Of a stretch of 35,156 bases of DNA, positions 27,724 to 35,156 are shown piece after piece. The first letter of the stretch is position 1; every line of letters begins with the position of its first letter. This stretch comes from a virus, in IMG/VR virus record IMGVR_UViG_3300046836_000506, positions 1 through 35,156 of that record; one strand, given 5' to 3'. The notes under the pieces were generated by a model. The model ran no database searches and had not been told where the DNA came from. It worked only from the letters and a program-made list of their open reading frames with translations. The translations under genes were made by a program, and so were the position numbers.

Positions 27724-30700
27724 AACGCCTGCTCTTTCAGCTTTACCGCTTTCGCCACTATATCGTTATCACTTCCGATGCTCTGCATCGCAATTTGCTT
27801 CCGCGTCGCGCTCCGCGCTTCTCCAATCAGACGATCAATTTCTTTAAGCTGCACGCCACGCGGTTGCCCCTGCAGTTGCTCCCGCACCGCATCAAGAAGC
27901 TGTTTCGATAACCGACCAGACTGTTGTTGCAGATCATGATACTGTAACTCTGTCAGCCTTACGCCCCATATAGAGCGATCAACTCTCCCCGGCCCCACTT
28001 GAATCCTATTCAACCACTGTGCTGTCGGGTCATTGTGCCAGCGAAGCTCTGGCATAAACCCGCCATAAATCCCACGCGATGGAATATCTTCTCCGAACAT
28101 ATCTACCCTGTTAGGTATGTCCCAACTCGCCACCGGAATCCTTGCCCGAATGTTATCGAAGATACCCTCGATTCCAGGCGATACATCTTTTGAGTATGGA
28201 TCAATAATGTGTCGATTAGTCTGTCCGAGAAATGAACTGTACGGAACAAAACCTGCCGCAAAGCCTGTGAGCCAGCGCGCTCCATGCCTTCCAGGGTCCG
28301 AGATAGCATCGTTAAGTGAGGTCATGTCAGTAAAGAACGATTCGTCCAGCGTTGCACGGGCAACCGCTTTTACGTAGCTCGCTGCTAAAGCAGCGCCGTC
28401 CTTTTCATCCCAATAATGATGCGTCTCAAAAAGATCCGCGCCGAACTGCAACAGCTTACCCGGAGGTCCAAGCCCCTGATAAGGCACCGACAAGTTACCT
28501 ATCGTGACACTATAGGGCTGGTGGGTTAACAACCAGCTACTTCGTGCTTTCGGATCGGTTGGACCATACCCAGTAGTAATCCCTGTCGCAGCAAACCCAA
28601 CGCCCGCACCGAGCAGACTCAACCCCAGTACCTGCTTCCCCGCCGCTTCATCGAACGCCGCGCCACCCTCCCGCATCAGCAGTTGTCCGCGAACCTCCGG
28701 ACTGAGCAACCCAAGCGGCGTCCGCTTCACAAAGGTCTCCCGTTGTATCTCTACCCCAATCTTAATGAATGGGAAGAACAGCTTCGCTAGTGGATAGTTG
28801 TCAGTCGCGCGGCTGATCGCCGCAAGTGGTCCTGTGAAGCTACTACGCCGCTGGAACATTTCAGTGTCGGCGCGGTCCGCCGCATTCTGCATCATCTCGT
28901 CGGGCGGACTCGAGATCAGCTTCGCGATGCGCCCAGTAAGTTCGTCGCCACTTAAACCCTCAGCCATCGCCTGCCGCGTGGCAAGCCGCCGCAGAAACTG
29001 TTCATAAAACACAACGCGTGAGAACTGATGAATCGCCGCCACACTACGGCCGGGCAGTCCTACAGCATTGTCTATAGCTGCGGGTATCAGTGGTTGGTAT
29101 GTTCCCCAAGGATTTGTATAGAGTTTCTGCCCTGGCAGAGGTAGCTGCTGACCAGCCTTAAAAGCATCTAACGCTGGGCGAAACGCTGCTGGTGTGCCGT
29201 ACATCAAGCCGTCTAACGAAGCTCCTACTTCCTTCCAGTAAACCCTATCAGGGTCTGTCATAACAAGACTACGCGCCGACCCAATCGCCGCCTGTGTAGC
29301 TGTTTCTACAGGCATAAGTGCCGATCGAAGCTGATTTCCGAGCACATAAACCGCATGTGTAAATGGCCCTGAGATAAGTGCATTGGTATAGTAATACACT
29401 AGCGCACGAGATATACGTTGGTTTTTAGTCGCTTGTACGAATCGACTAACCTGTGAGGGCGTCTGCAGATTCCTTCCCAGCGCCGCCATCTGCATCAGCT
29501 GGTCATACGACCGCCCCGTATTTTCCTTCAACAGTGTATTGAGCGCATCCACATCGGTCTCTTTCGAGACCTTGCTCAGCAGTTGAAAGGCGTGACCAGC
29601 ACGTCCCCACTCAGCCGTCGCTTGTGCCACTTTACCCTGAATCATTTCGTGTCGGGCGATAGCCTTTGCCAGCTCTACCACATCGCCACCCTCAGCGGCC
29701 GCCGCCATCATGTTCTTTACCTGCGAGGCACTCTCCACCAAAAGCATCCGAGCCGCCACAATTTCTTCCGCCGTGAACGCATCCCCTACCTTCTTTGCAT
29801 CGAGAAACGAGGCGTCAATCCCCAACGCGTCGGCCAAATCCAACAGCTGCCCATCGCTTACTACGCCGCGCCTCTCCGTTTGGTAGTCGCTGTTGTAGCG
29901 TGCGGCGTCCCTGATTGCTTGGTCAACGTCGGCGGGGGCGTCGAGGAGGTCGAGTCGGATATTCCCGGCCTTGTCGACGGCTCTTGAACCGCCATCAATG
30001 AACCCTTCGTTTGGTCCGCCGCTTGGCTTGCCTTCAGCCTTAAAAGTAGCTCCGCTTGGGACGATCTCTGTAGGTTGTGCAGCAGGTTCCTCTCCCACGG
30101 CGATACTGCTGGGTCCAGCGCCGCTTGACTTACCCACGCCAGCTCCTGCTTCACCGCTTGGAGTCTCTCCTCCGGACTTGGGCCGCCCAGCATTTCGGGA
30201 GGCTCTAGCTCTACGTCGGGCATTCTGAATCTCCATCGAAAGGATTTGACTTACCTGTTCCCGCTCCGCAGCAATCTCATCAGCCTTTGCCAGGGCGTCC
30301 TCGGGGCGCGCGGCGGCAAGGTCAGCCTCATGAACGTCAGCGAAGTTCTGTGCCACTTCTCGTTCCGGTGCGACAACTGTCTCTGAGCGCGGCGTTGCCA
30401 GAAGGCGATCATAGACGCCTCGTATCTCGTCGCTGATCGGCGCGCGCAGTCGCGCCACTGTCTGGTAGATAGACGTGAGCCAGTCACGGAACTTTGCGAA
30501 CACTCCCGCAAGGCGCGCTGTCGGCGCAACGCCTTCCATCATGTACCGCTCAAATCCACGTGCAAACAGTTCATGGTTCGCACGCGATGGCCGGTCGCCC
30601 CGAATTTGAAGCCACGCCTTCACGGCGTTCACGTCAGCAACCAGGTCGGCTGGAGCCTGTGGATGCTGTGCATCCCGCATAAACTCCTCGAACCAACCAT

Positions 30701-32111
30701 GTGCTGTCTCGTGTAGAAACGTCGAGGCATCAGCATCCTGCATCAGGCGCATCGTGTTCGTCGATAGCGTCAGCGCACCGCGATGAGCACCTTCTGCTGC
30801 CTGAATGGTCGGGGCGTCGCGATCATAGAGAGCGCGCGCACTACCAAGAGCACCCTGGAACCGCGCAGCACGCGCCTCATAATGGGCCTGTACCAGCGCC
30901 GCTGCGGCGCGCGCCTCTTCGGCAGGACGGCCCGCTGCCTGGAGGTCGCGTGCCACTTCGGCGGCGATGGTGGGACGACGCTGTAGAAGGTTGAGGACGT
31001 TGGGAGGCTCGGCTTCTGTTGTGGTAGCTGTCGGTGCCGATATAGGTTCGGATAGAGGTGCCGGCTCGAGAGCCGCTTGGGGCGGTTCCGGCATCGCCGC
31101 CCGTGCGTCACGGTACGCGGTGGACACGTCCGGTGCCATGTCACGCATCCGCGCATCCACCGCCATCATGTCGCGCCGTACGGCGGCCATTTCCGGGGTA
31201 TCCGGCCCGCGCATGAACGCATCCAGATCGCCTCGGATTTCATCGAGGCGACTCGCCGTGCGCTTCGTTAACCGACTTTCAACTCCATTCACCTTCCCTA
31301 AGATAGTGTCGATCTCCTGCTGTGCCGCTACAGCACGTGGATCATTAGCCTTTGCCGTCTCCAATTGCTGTCGAAACGCCTCTTTCTGCTGCACCAACGG
31401 ATCGTACTCAGCGAATACATCCGGTGCAATGCGCCGCGCCGCCTCATATACGTCTACAGGCGGCGGCAGTGGCGCAGCTAACTCTGGTGATGCAACTATC
31501 GGATCAGCTGTCTCAGCCGCAATCACGCGTTGTGTAGGAGATTCAACCTGCGTCGGTGTAAGACTTTGCCGTGCCGCCTCGTTAGGCGTCGGACCAGGAA
31601 TCCGCTCGTTTGTGATTCCGAAGTCATGAGCACGCTCGACGTGAGGTATTTGGATGGGCAGGCCTGTGAAGTGTCCAGCGGGAAAAGCCTCCATGCCGGC
31701 GGCGGCCACGCCGCCTATGACGGCCTCAGGTCCACCAGTCGCCGCCAGTCCTCGCGCGAGTGCATAAGGTGTCCGCATCAGGAAATCTGTCATGAGCGCG
31801 GTGCTGCGCATCAGTCCTTCATTGAACAGTCTGAACGGTTCCGTGATGGCGCTTTTGTACTGTGTTGTTTGCTGTGCGCTCAGCGCTTTCTCCAGTTCCG
31901 GCGACAGCTCACCGAGCGGCTTCGTCCCCCAGCCCTCCTTGAAACCCTGCCCGAACTGATCGAGCAGCTTGCCCTGCAGACCATGTTGCAGATAATCCTC
32001 ATAGAACTGCCCACCGATTTGCTGCGCCTCATTCAGCTCTTTTGGCCCAAGAATTTCTTCTATAGTCGGCTTCGTTGGCGGCGCGCCGAGTATGTCTTGA
32101 ACGTCAGCCAT
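27717..32111 (-). CDS. giant internal virion (ejection) protein with HExxH metallopeptidase
   Basis: 1464 residues. N-terminus MADVQDILGAPPTKPTIEEI. Residues about 440-530: TFLHETAHGWFEEFM with HETAH at 467-471 and HELFARGFERYM (E514), the zinc metallopeptidase-like module of large polyvalent proteins. A Gly/Ser/Pro linker follows about residue 640, then helical regions with SGPFTHAVYVLGNQLRSAL and FFPFIKIGVEIQRETFV, as in phage LPD-type proteins. By place and size it corresponds to T7 gp16, the DNA-ejection channel. Start ATG 32111 is coupled to the previous stop (TGATG). The metallopeptidase may process virion proteins or host targets on entry. Confidence 0.85.
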   Translation of the reverse strand: MADVQDILGAPPTKPTIEEILGPKELNEAQQIGGQFYEDYLQHGLQGKLLDQFGQGFKEGWGTKPLGELSPELEKALSAQQTTQYKSAITEPFRLFNEGLMRSTALMTDFLMRTPYALARGLAATGGPEAVIGGVAAAGMEAFPAGHFTGLPIQIPHVERAHDFGITNERIPGPTPNEAARQSLTPTQVESPTQRVIAAETADPIVASPELAAPLPPPVDVYEAARRIAPDVFAEYDPLVQQKEAFRQQLETAKANDPRAVAAQQEIDTILGKVNGVESRLTKRTASRLDEIRGDLDAFMRGPDTPEMAAVRRDMMAVDARMRDMAPDVSTAYRDARAAMPEPPQAALEPAPLSEPISAPTATTTEAEPPNVLNLLQRRPTIAAEVARDLQAAGRPAEEARAAAALVQAHYEARAARFQGALGSARALYDRDAPTIQAAEGAHRGALTLSTNTMRLMQDADASTFLHETAHGWFEEFMRDAQHPQAPADLVADVNAVKAWLQIRGDRPSRANHELFARGFERYMMEGVAPTARLAGVFAKFRDWLTSIYQTVARLRAPISDEIRGVYDRLLATPRSETVVAPEREVAQNFADVHEADLAAARPEDALAKADEIAAEREQVSQILSMEIQNARRRARASRNAGRPKSGGETPSGEAGAGVGKSSGAGPSSIAVGEEPAAQPTEIVPSGATFKAEGKPSGGPNEGFIDGGSRAVDKAGNIRLDLLDAPADVDQAIRDAARYNSDYQTERRGVVSDGQLLDLADALGIDASFLDAKKVGDAFTAEEIVAARMLLVESASQVKNMMAAAAEGGDVVELAKAIARHEMIQGKVAQATAEWGRAGHAFQLLSKVSKETDVDALNTLLKENTGRSYDQLMQMAALGRNLQTPSQVSRFVQATKNQRISRALVYYYTNALISGPFTHAVYVLGNQLRSALMPVETATQAAIGSARSLVMTDPDRVYWKEVGASLDGLMYGTPAAFRPALDAFKAGQQLPLPGQKLYTNPWGTYQPLIPAAIDNAVGLPGRSVAAIHQFSRVVFYEQFLRRLATRQAMAEGLSGDELTGRIAKLISSPPDEMMQNAADRADTEMFQRRSSFTGPLAAISRATDNYPLAKLFFPFIKIGVEIQRETFVKRTPLGLLSPEVRGQLLMREGGAAFDEAAGKQVLGLSLLGAGVGFAATGITTGYGPTDPKARSSWLLTHQPYSVTIGNLSVPYQGLGPPGKLLQFGADLFETHHYWDEKDGAALAASYVKAVARATLDESFFTDMTSLNDAISDPGRHGARWLTGFAAGFVPYSSFLGQTNRHIIDPYSKDVSPGIEGIFDNIRARIPVASWDIPNRVDMFGEDIPSRGIYGGFMPELRWHNDPTAQWLNRIQVGPGRVDRSIWGVRLTELQYHDLQQQSGRLSKQLLDAVREQLQGQPRGVQLKEIDRLIGEARSATRKQIAMQSIGSDNDIVAKAVKLKEQAFQ

Positions 32112-34501
32112 CAGCGCACCGGAGCCTGTACGGCAGGAGACTCACGTGTATCTGTATATCCGCGTCTCTTAAGTTCAGCAGCGGCCGCGTCGTAGGGTAC
32201 TTTCCCTGAACGAACATGCTGTGCCAGGTCGCTATCTGTCAATTTTGTAATATCTAGTCCTGTCGCCGCCGCCGCTTGCGGTTTAATCGGTGGCATAAAC
32301 TCCTTTAACGATTCAGGTCCACCTAAGAAATCGGGGCTTTTCGAGTTGAACAGATCGTTCGGATTCTTCCCCGCCTTCTGGTACTCGTCAATCTTTTCAT
32401 TCATATTCTGAATGAAGTTGTAAAGTCGGGTCTTACGCTGTGGATCAATCAGGCCTGCTGCTTGTCCGAAATCAGGCCCAAGTATCTGCGGCTCGAACAG
32501 CTTTACAAATTCCTTCTTCCGTTCCCCTAACGTTTCATTGCCAGCTGACCGCTGATCCCGAAACTGTTTTACAGCCCAGTCATGATCCGTTCGCGTTATT
32601 TGCTGTCCTACGTAGGCATCACGCAGAGGTTGTTCTGTAGTGATTTTGTCTGGTGACCCATCGGGTGCTGACATGCGCCTGTAGAGATCGACCACGTTGG
32701 CCTTAGACACCTGTGCTGCCGGGTCGGCTGCTCCCTCTCGGTTTAAGAACCCGACCATTGTACGCTTGGCTTGCGGTGTCATATAGGCATCTTTGAGAAT
32801 CTCCTCTGTAGTGGGCGGGTTTGGCGATCCCGGATACATACGCTGCATATAGTTATCTTCTTGCTTATCGCTCGCAGCTTTTTGGGCCTCATTATGCAGC
32901 CGCAACATACGCTGCTGATTTTGCCACAGTAAATTGTACTGTTTGCGTGCCTCCTTAACACCAAGCTGTCTCGTCACTAAATCATCGGCCGGGACAGTAT
33001 CCATGATATGTTGCAGCGCTTTCGCCATACCAGGTACCTGTTCATCAGGTGCCTCCCCCGGTTCCAGATCAGGCATTGGAAAGTTCACTTTTGGAAGGGG
33101 CTCGGGAGCTATTAACTGATCAGGACCAGCGGCGACTTGTATAGGGGTTACCGACGGCGATGGCCCTACCGCCTCTGGCGTACCCATCAGCTTCCTTGCC
33201 CAGGCAAGGTAGCCACGCCGCTGTCCGGGCGCATGTCCTTGATACCGCTCGAACCCTTCCGTAAGAGCATCCATAGCCTGCTCAGCATTATTTGTCTTAG
33301 TTATCCCCGGCAAATACTCCTCAGCACGCTTCATCAGATACCGCACTTGATCCACGGTTGCGTGACTATCTCCGAAGTCTTTCCTATAGCCGGGCAGTTC
33401 GCCGCCAACATTCATCTGCCAATGCCCATAACTTTCTTCTGGCGCTTCCGCTGTACCCCAAGCCTGTTGCCATTCCTTAGAGAATCCACCTTCAGCGAGC
33501 CCGTGCGCCATCGCGGCCTCTATGAAAGCCTGGCTAGCACCCTGTTTGTTAAACTCGGCTATAGCCACAGGCGCCAATGGTCCCCACTTACCACTACCAC
33601 GCGGCGAGCCATAAGGCTTACCTTCAAAATCACCGTTCGGCCCCGCAAGTCCCGCCGCTATCTTACCACGCTGTTCTGATGCCTGCGCCCGATAAGTACG
33701 ATAGAGTTGATTCGCCTCATCCCCTGTTAGAGCATCCACGTTCTTGTTGACGTATTCCAAGGCGGCGAAGGGATTTTTCTGCGCGATGTTCTCAGCCTTC
33801 ATCTTCACATAGTCGCCACGGATTTTCTGCTGCATTGCGTTGACTGCATCAGGGCTATTCTGCGTTCCTTTGAGACGCAGCTCTTCCACCCCGGCATCCA
33901 TCTGCTTAGCGATGTATGCGCTTTCGGCTGCCGAATCATCGGTTGCAATCGCTTGTGCAAGTCCTGTTGTGGCGTTCTGATATTTTGCCTTATTAGTCTC
34001 GCCCTGATATACTTTGAACTGTTGATCGTAATGCCTACCAGCCTCTTCCAGTGCAAAGGCGTGTAATCGTCGTGTTTCGGCGTCAAATTGTACCTTTTGC
34101 CGAGGGTTCTGTAGAGTGCTACGTATATCATCTCGTAACTTTGATAACGCAGTAGATACTTCAGGAAAAGCCTTTATGGCATCTTCTCCGCTTTTTCCCA
34201 TAAATCCGGTATCACCGGTTTCTGGATCGCCGGTAAATAGCTTGGTTTTGCCCTCCATATATTTATTAGATGCTACGTCCGACGCTACTTGGTTTGTAAG
34301 TTCCTGTCGGCGGATAACCTCCGCCGACAGCGTATCCGCCGCCGCCCCTACGGTGCGACCGAGTTGGCTCTCCGCCGTACCTATCTGCGCACCAAAGGCT
34401 TCAGGGCGCGCTTGAATATCCTGATACCTTGACGGAACTCCGACGTTGGGTTCTACAGACGGTATCGGGTTGTATGGGAGACTTCCAGCGAGTACGGGCA
34501 T
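32111..34501 (-). CDS. internal virion protein with tail lysozyme domain
   Basis: 796 residues from ATG 34501, which shares a base with the upstream stop (TGATG). The N-terminal half is long helices (LSAEVIRRQELTNQVASDVA and others). Residues about 310-440 hold a peptidoglycan-degrading domain like phage tail lysozymes: FIEAAMAHGLAEGGFSKEW with E337 as the likely catalytic acid, then ESYGHWQMNVGGELPGY. The C-terminus is helical with Gln/Pro-rich breaks. Corresponds in position to T7 gp15. It would open the cell wall during DNA ejection. Confidence 0.8.
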   Translation of the reverse strand: MPVLAGSLPYNPIPSVEPNVGVPSRYQDIQARPEAFGAQIGTAESQLGRTVGAAADTLSAEVIRRQELTNQVASDVASNKYMEGKTKLFTGDPETGDTGFMGKSGEDAIKAFPEVSTALSKLRDDIRSTLQNPRQKVQFDAETRRLHAFALEEAGRHYDQQFKVYQGETNKAKYQNATTGLAQAIATDDSAAESAYIAKQMDAGVEELRLKGTQNSPDAVNAMQQKIRGDYVKMKAENIAQKNPFAALEYVNKNVDALTGDEANQLYRTYRAQASEQRGKIAAGLAGPNGDFEGKPYGSPRGSGKWGPLAPVAIAEFNKQGASQAFIEAAMAHGLAEGGFSKEWQQAWGTAEAPEESYGHWQMNVGGELPGYRKDFGDSHATVDQVRYLMKRAEEYLPGITKTNNAEQAMDALTEGFERYQGHAPGQRRGYLAWARKLMGTPEAVGPSPSVTPIQVAAGPDQLIAPEPLPKVNFPMPDLEPGEAPDEQVPGMAKALQHIMDTVPADDLVTRQLGVKEARKQYNLLWQNQQRMLRLHNEAQKAASDKQEDNYMQRMYPGSPNPPTTEEILKDAYMTPQAKRTMVGFLNREGAADPAAQVSKANVVDLYRRMSAPDGSPDKITTEQPLRDAYVGQQITRTDHDWAVKQFRDQRSAGNETLGERKKEFVKLFEPQILGPDFGQAAGLIDPQRKTRLYNFIQNMNEKIDEYQKAGKNPNDLFNSKSPDFLGGPESLKEFMPPIKPQAAAATGLDITKLTDSDLAQHVRSGKVPYDAAAAELKRRGYTDTRESPAVQAPVR

Positions 34502-35040
34502 CAGAACACATTCACCCCTTCTGTCTGGTATCGCAGCCACTTATCCGAGAACGACGACGCGCCACCAAGCAGCGAACTGCCCGCCCCGAGCACCCCTGCT
34601 GTCGTAGCGTTCTTCGCTGTCATGGTATCAAGCTGCGATTGTGCCTCAAAGTTTGATGCCGCTGCTGTGTAGGATCGCGTCTGCGCGAGCGCGTTGGACA
34701 TCACCGTTTCGGTATCGAGTCGTCCAACGTTCGCAGCTCCTTCCCGCACCGTCACAGGCGATCCTACTCCTGTGTCGATCCCACTCGCCCCTTGCCCGGC
34801 CTCAATAGCGCCAAGAACCGCTTTGTTCTTCATATCCTGGCGTTGCGCACCCACGCCGCCAGCCGCCGCCGAGTATTGTGCGTTCTGTTGCGCGATTATC
34901 TCGTTATTGCGCGCAACGCCGGCCTGATACCGCGCCGCGTTGGATTGGGCTATCCCGGACGTAACAGCCCCAACAGCGCCCACTATGCCGCTTACAGCAG
35001 ACCCAACTAAACTCAGTGCGGGCGCAAATGCCATCCACAT
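34501..35040 (-). CDS. T7 gp14-like internal core/ejection protein
   Basis: 179 residues. N-terminal hydrophobic segment (LSLVGSAVSGIVGAVGAVTS), then ARYQAGVARNNEIIAQQNAQ, GIDTGVGSPVTVREGAANVG and ALAQTRSYTAAASNFEAQSQ: the Ala/Gln/Asn-rich helical layout typical of podovirus gp14-like proteins, which form a pore in the outer membrane in T7. ATG 35040 shares one base with the previous stop (TAATG), with TGGAG before it. Confidence 0.75.
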   Translation of the reverse strand: MWMAFAPALSLVGSAVSGIVGAVGAVTSGIAQSNAARYQAGVARNNEIIAQQNAQYSAAAGGVGAQRQDMKNKAVLGAIEAGQGASGIDTGVGSPVTVREGAANVGRLDTETVMSNALAQTRSYTAAASNFEAQSQLDTMTAKNATTAGVLGAGSSLLGGASSFSDKWLRYQTEGVNVF

Positions 35041-35156
35041 TACTCCAGATGAAACGTCATGAGCCCATCTTGCGGAGCATCAAGACTAAACCCAAGCCAC
35101 TCCAACCACCTAACTGAACACTCAAAATCTACCAACACGACCCCGTGCAGGCTCTT
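35040..35156 (-). CDS. GNAT-like (T7 gp13-like) protein, 5' end cut off by window edge
   Basis: Only the last 38 codons are present, ending TAA at 35042-35040. SVRWLEWLGFSLDAPQDG followed by MTFHLE resembles the C-terminus of phage GNAT-type proteins (the RWLxxLGF block) encoded before gp14-like genes in T7-like phages. The rest is outside the window, so the acetyl-CoA site cannot be checked. Confidence 0.6.
   Translation of the reverse strand, partial: KSLHGVVLVDFECSVRWLEWLGFSLDAPQDGLMTFHLE

Overview
The window is part of a double-stranded DNA bacteriophage genome of podovirus type. The signs are a large and a small terminase subunit, a beta-helix tail spike, a GH25 endolysin, a T7-like ejection-protein block (GNAT-like, gp14-like, tail-lysozyme and a 1464-residue internal protein), and a family A DNA polymerase with recombination genes. 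No integrase, repressor, RNA polymerase, portal, capsid or tRNA gene is visible; the structural genes probably lie outside the window. The high G+C content and TTGACA-type promoters would fit a proteobacterial (perhaps alphaproteobacterial) host, but the host is a guess.

Layout. (1) 1-9.7 kb, minus strand, read leftward: terS, small proteins, terL, a tail module, then a lysis cassette ending in a GH25 endolysin cut by the window edge. Three successive tail proteins begin with Sec-type signal peptides. (2) 9.7-10.8 kb: a divergent control region, one gene, then an unusually A/T-rich intergenic stretch with palindromes and homopolymer runs, a candidate replication origin. (3) 10.8-27.7 kb, plus strand: an early and replication region. 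A long train of small genes, most overlapping by the ATGA/GTGA/TGATG rule, leads into a UvrD-like helicase, a DUF3846 protein, a PD-(D/E)XK nuclease with a Cys cluster, a Sak4-like ATPase and an SSB-like protein. After these come a ParB-methyltransferase fusion, a UDG-exonuclease protein, an NDT-like protein, a 2H phosphoesterase resembling the anti-CBASS protein Acb1, DNA polymerase A and a DUF3987-type ATPase. (4) 27.7-35.2 kb, minus strand: ejection proteins, convergent with and overlapping the replication operon by 7 nt.

The most striking point is that the DNA polymerase is split inside its 3'-5' exonuclease domain. Exo I and Exo II lie in a UDG-fused protein (22853-23908). The Exo III aspartate and the polymerase domain lie in a second gene (24737-26281). 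Between them sits a cassette of accessory genes that includes the Acb1-like protein. Other points are a hairpin that would mask the terL ribosome binding site, a 30-bp repeat carrying both a ribosome binding site and a C-terminal tail, a palindrome shared between the A/T-rich region and the ParB-methyltransferase gene, and several real genes shorter than 60 codons.

All assignments come from reading motifs by eye; no database search was run.
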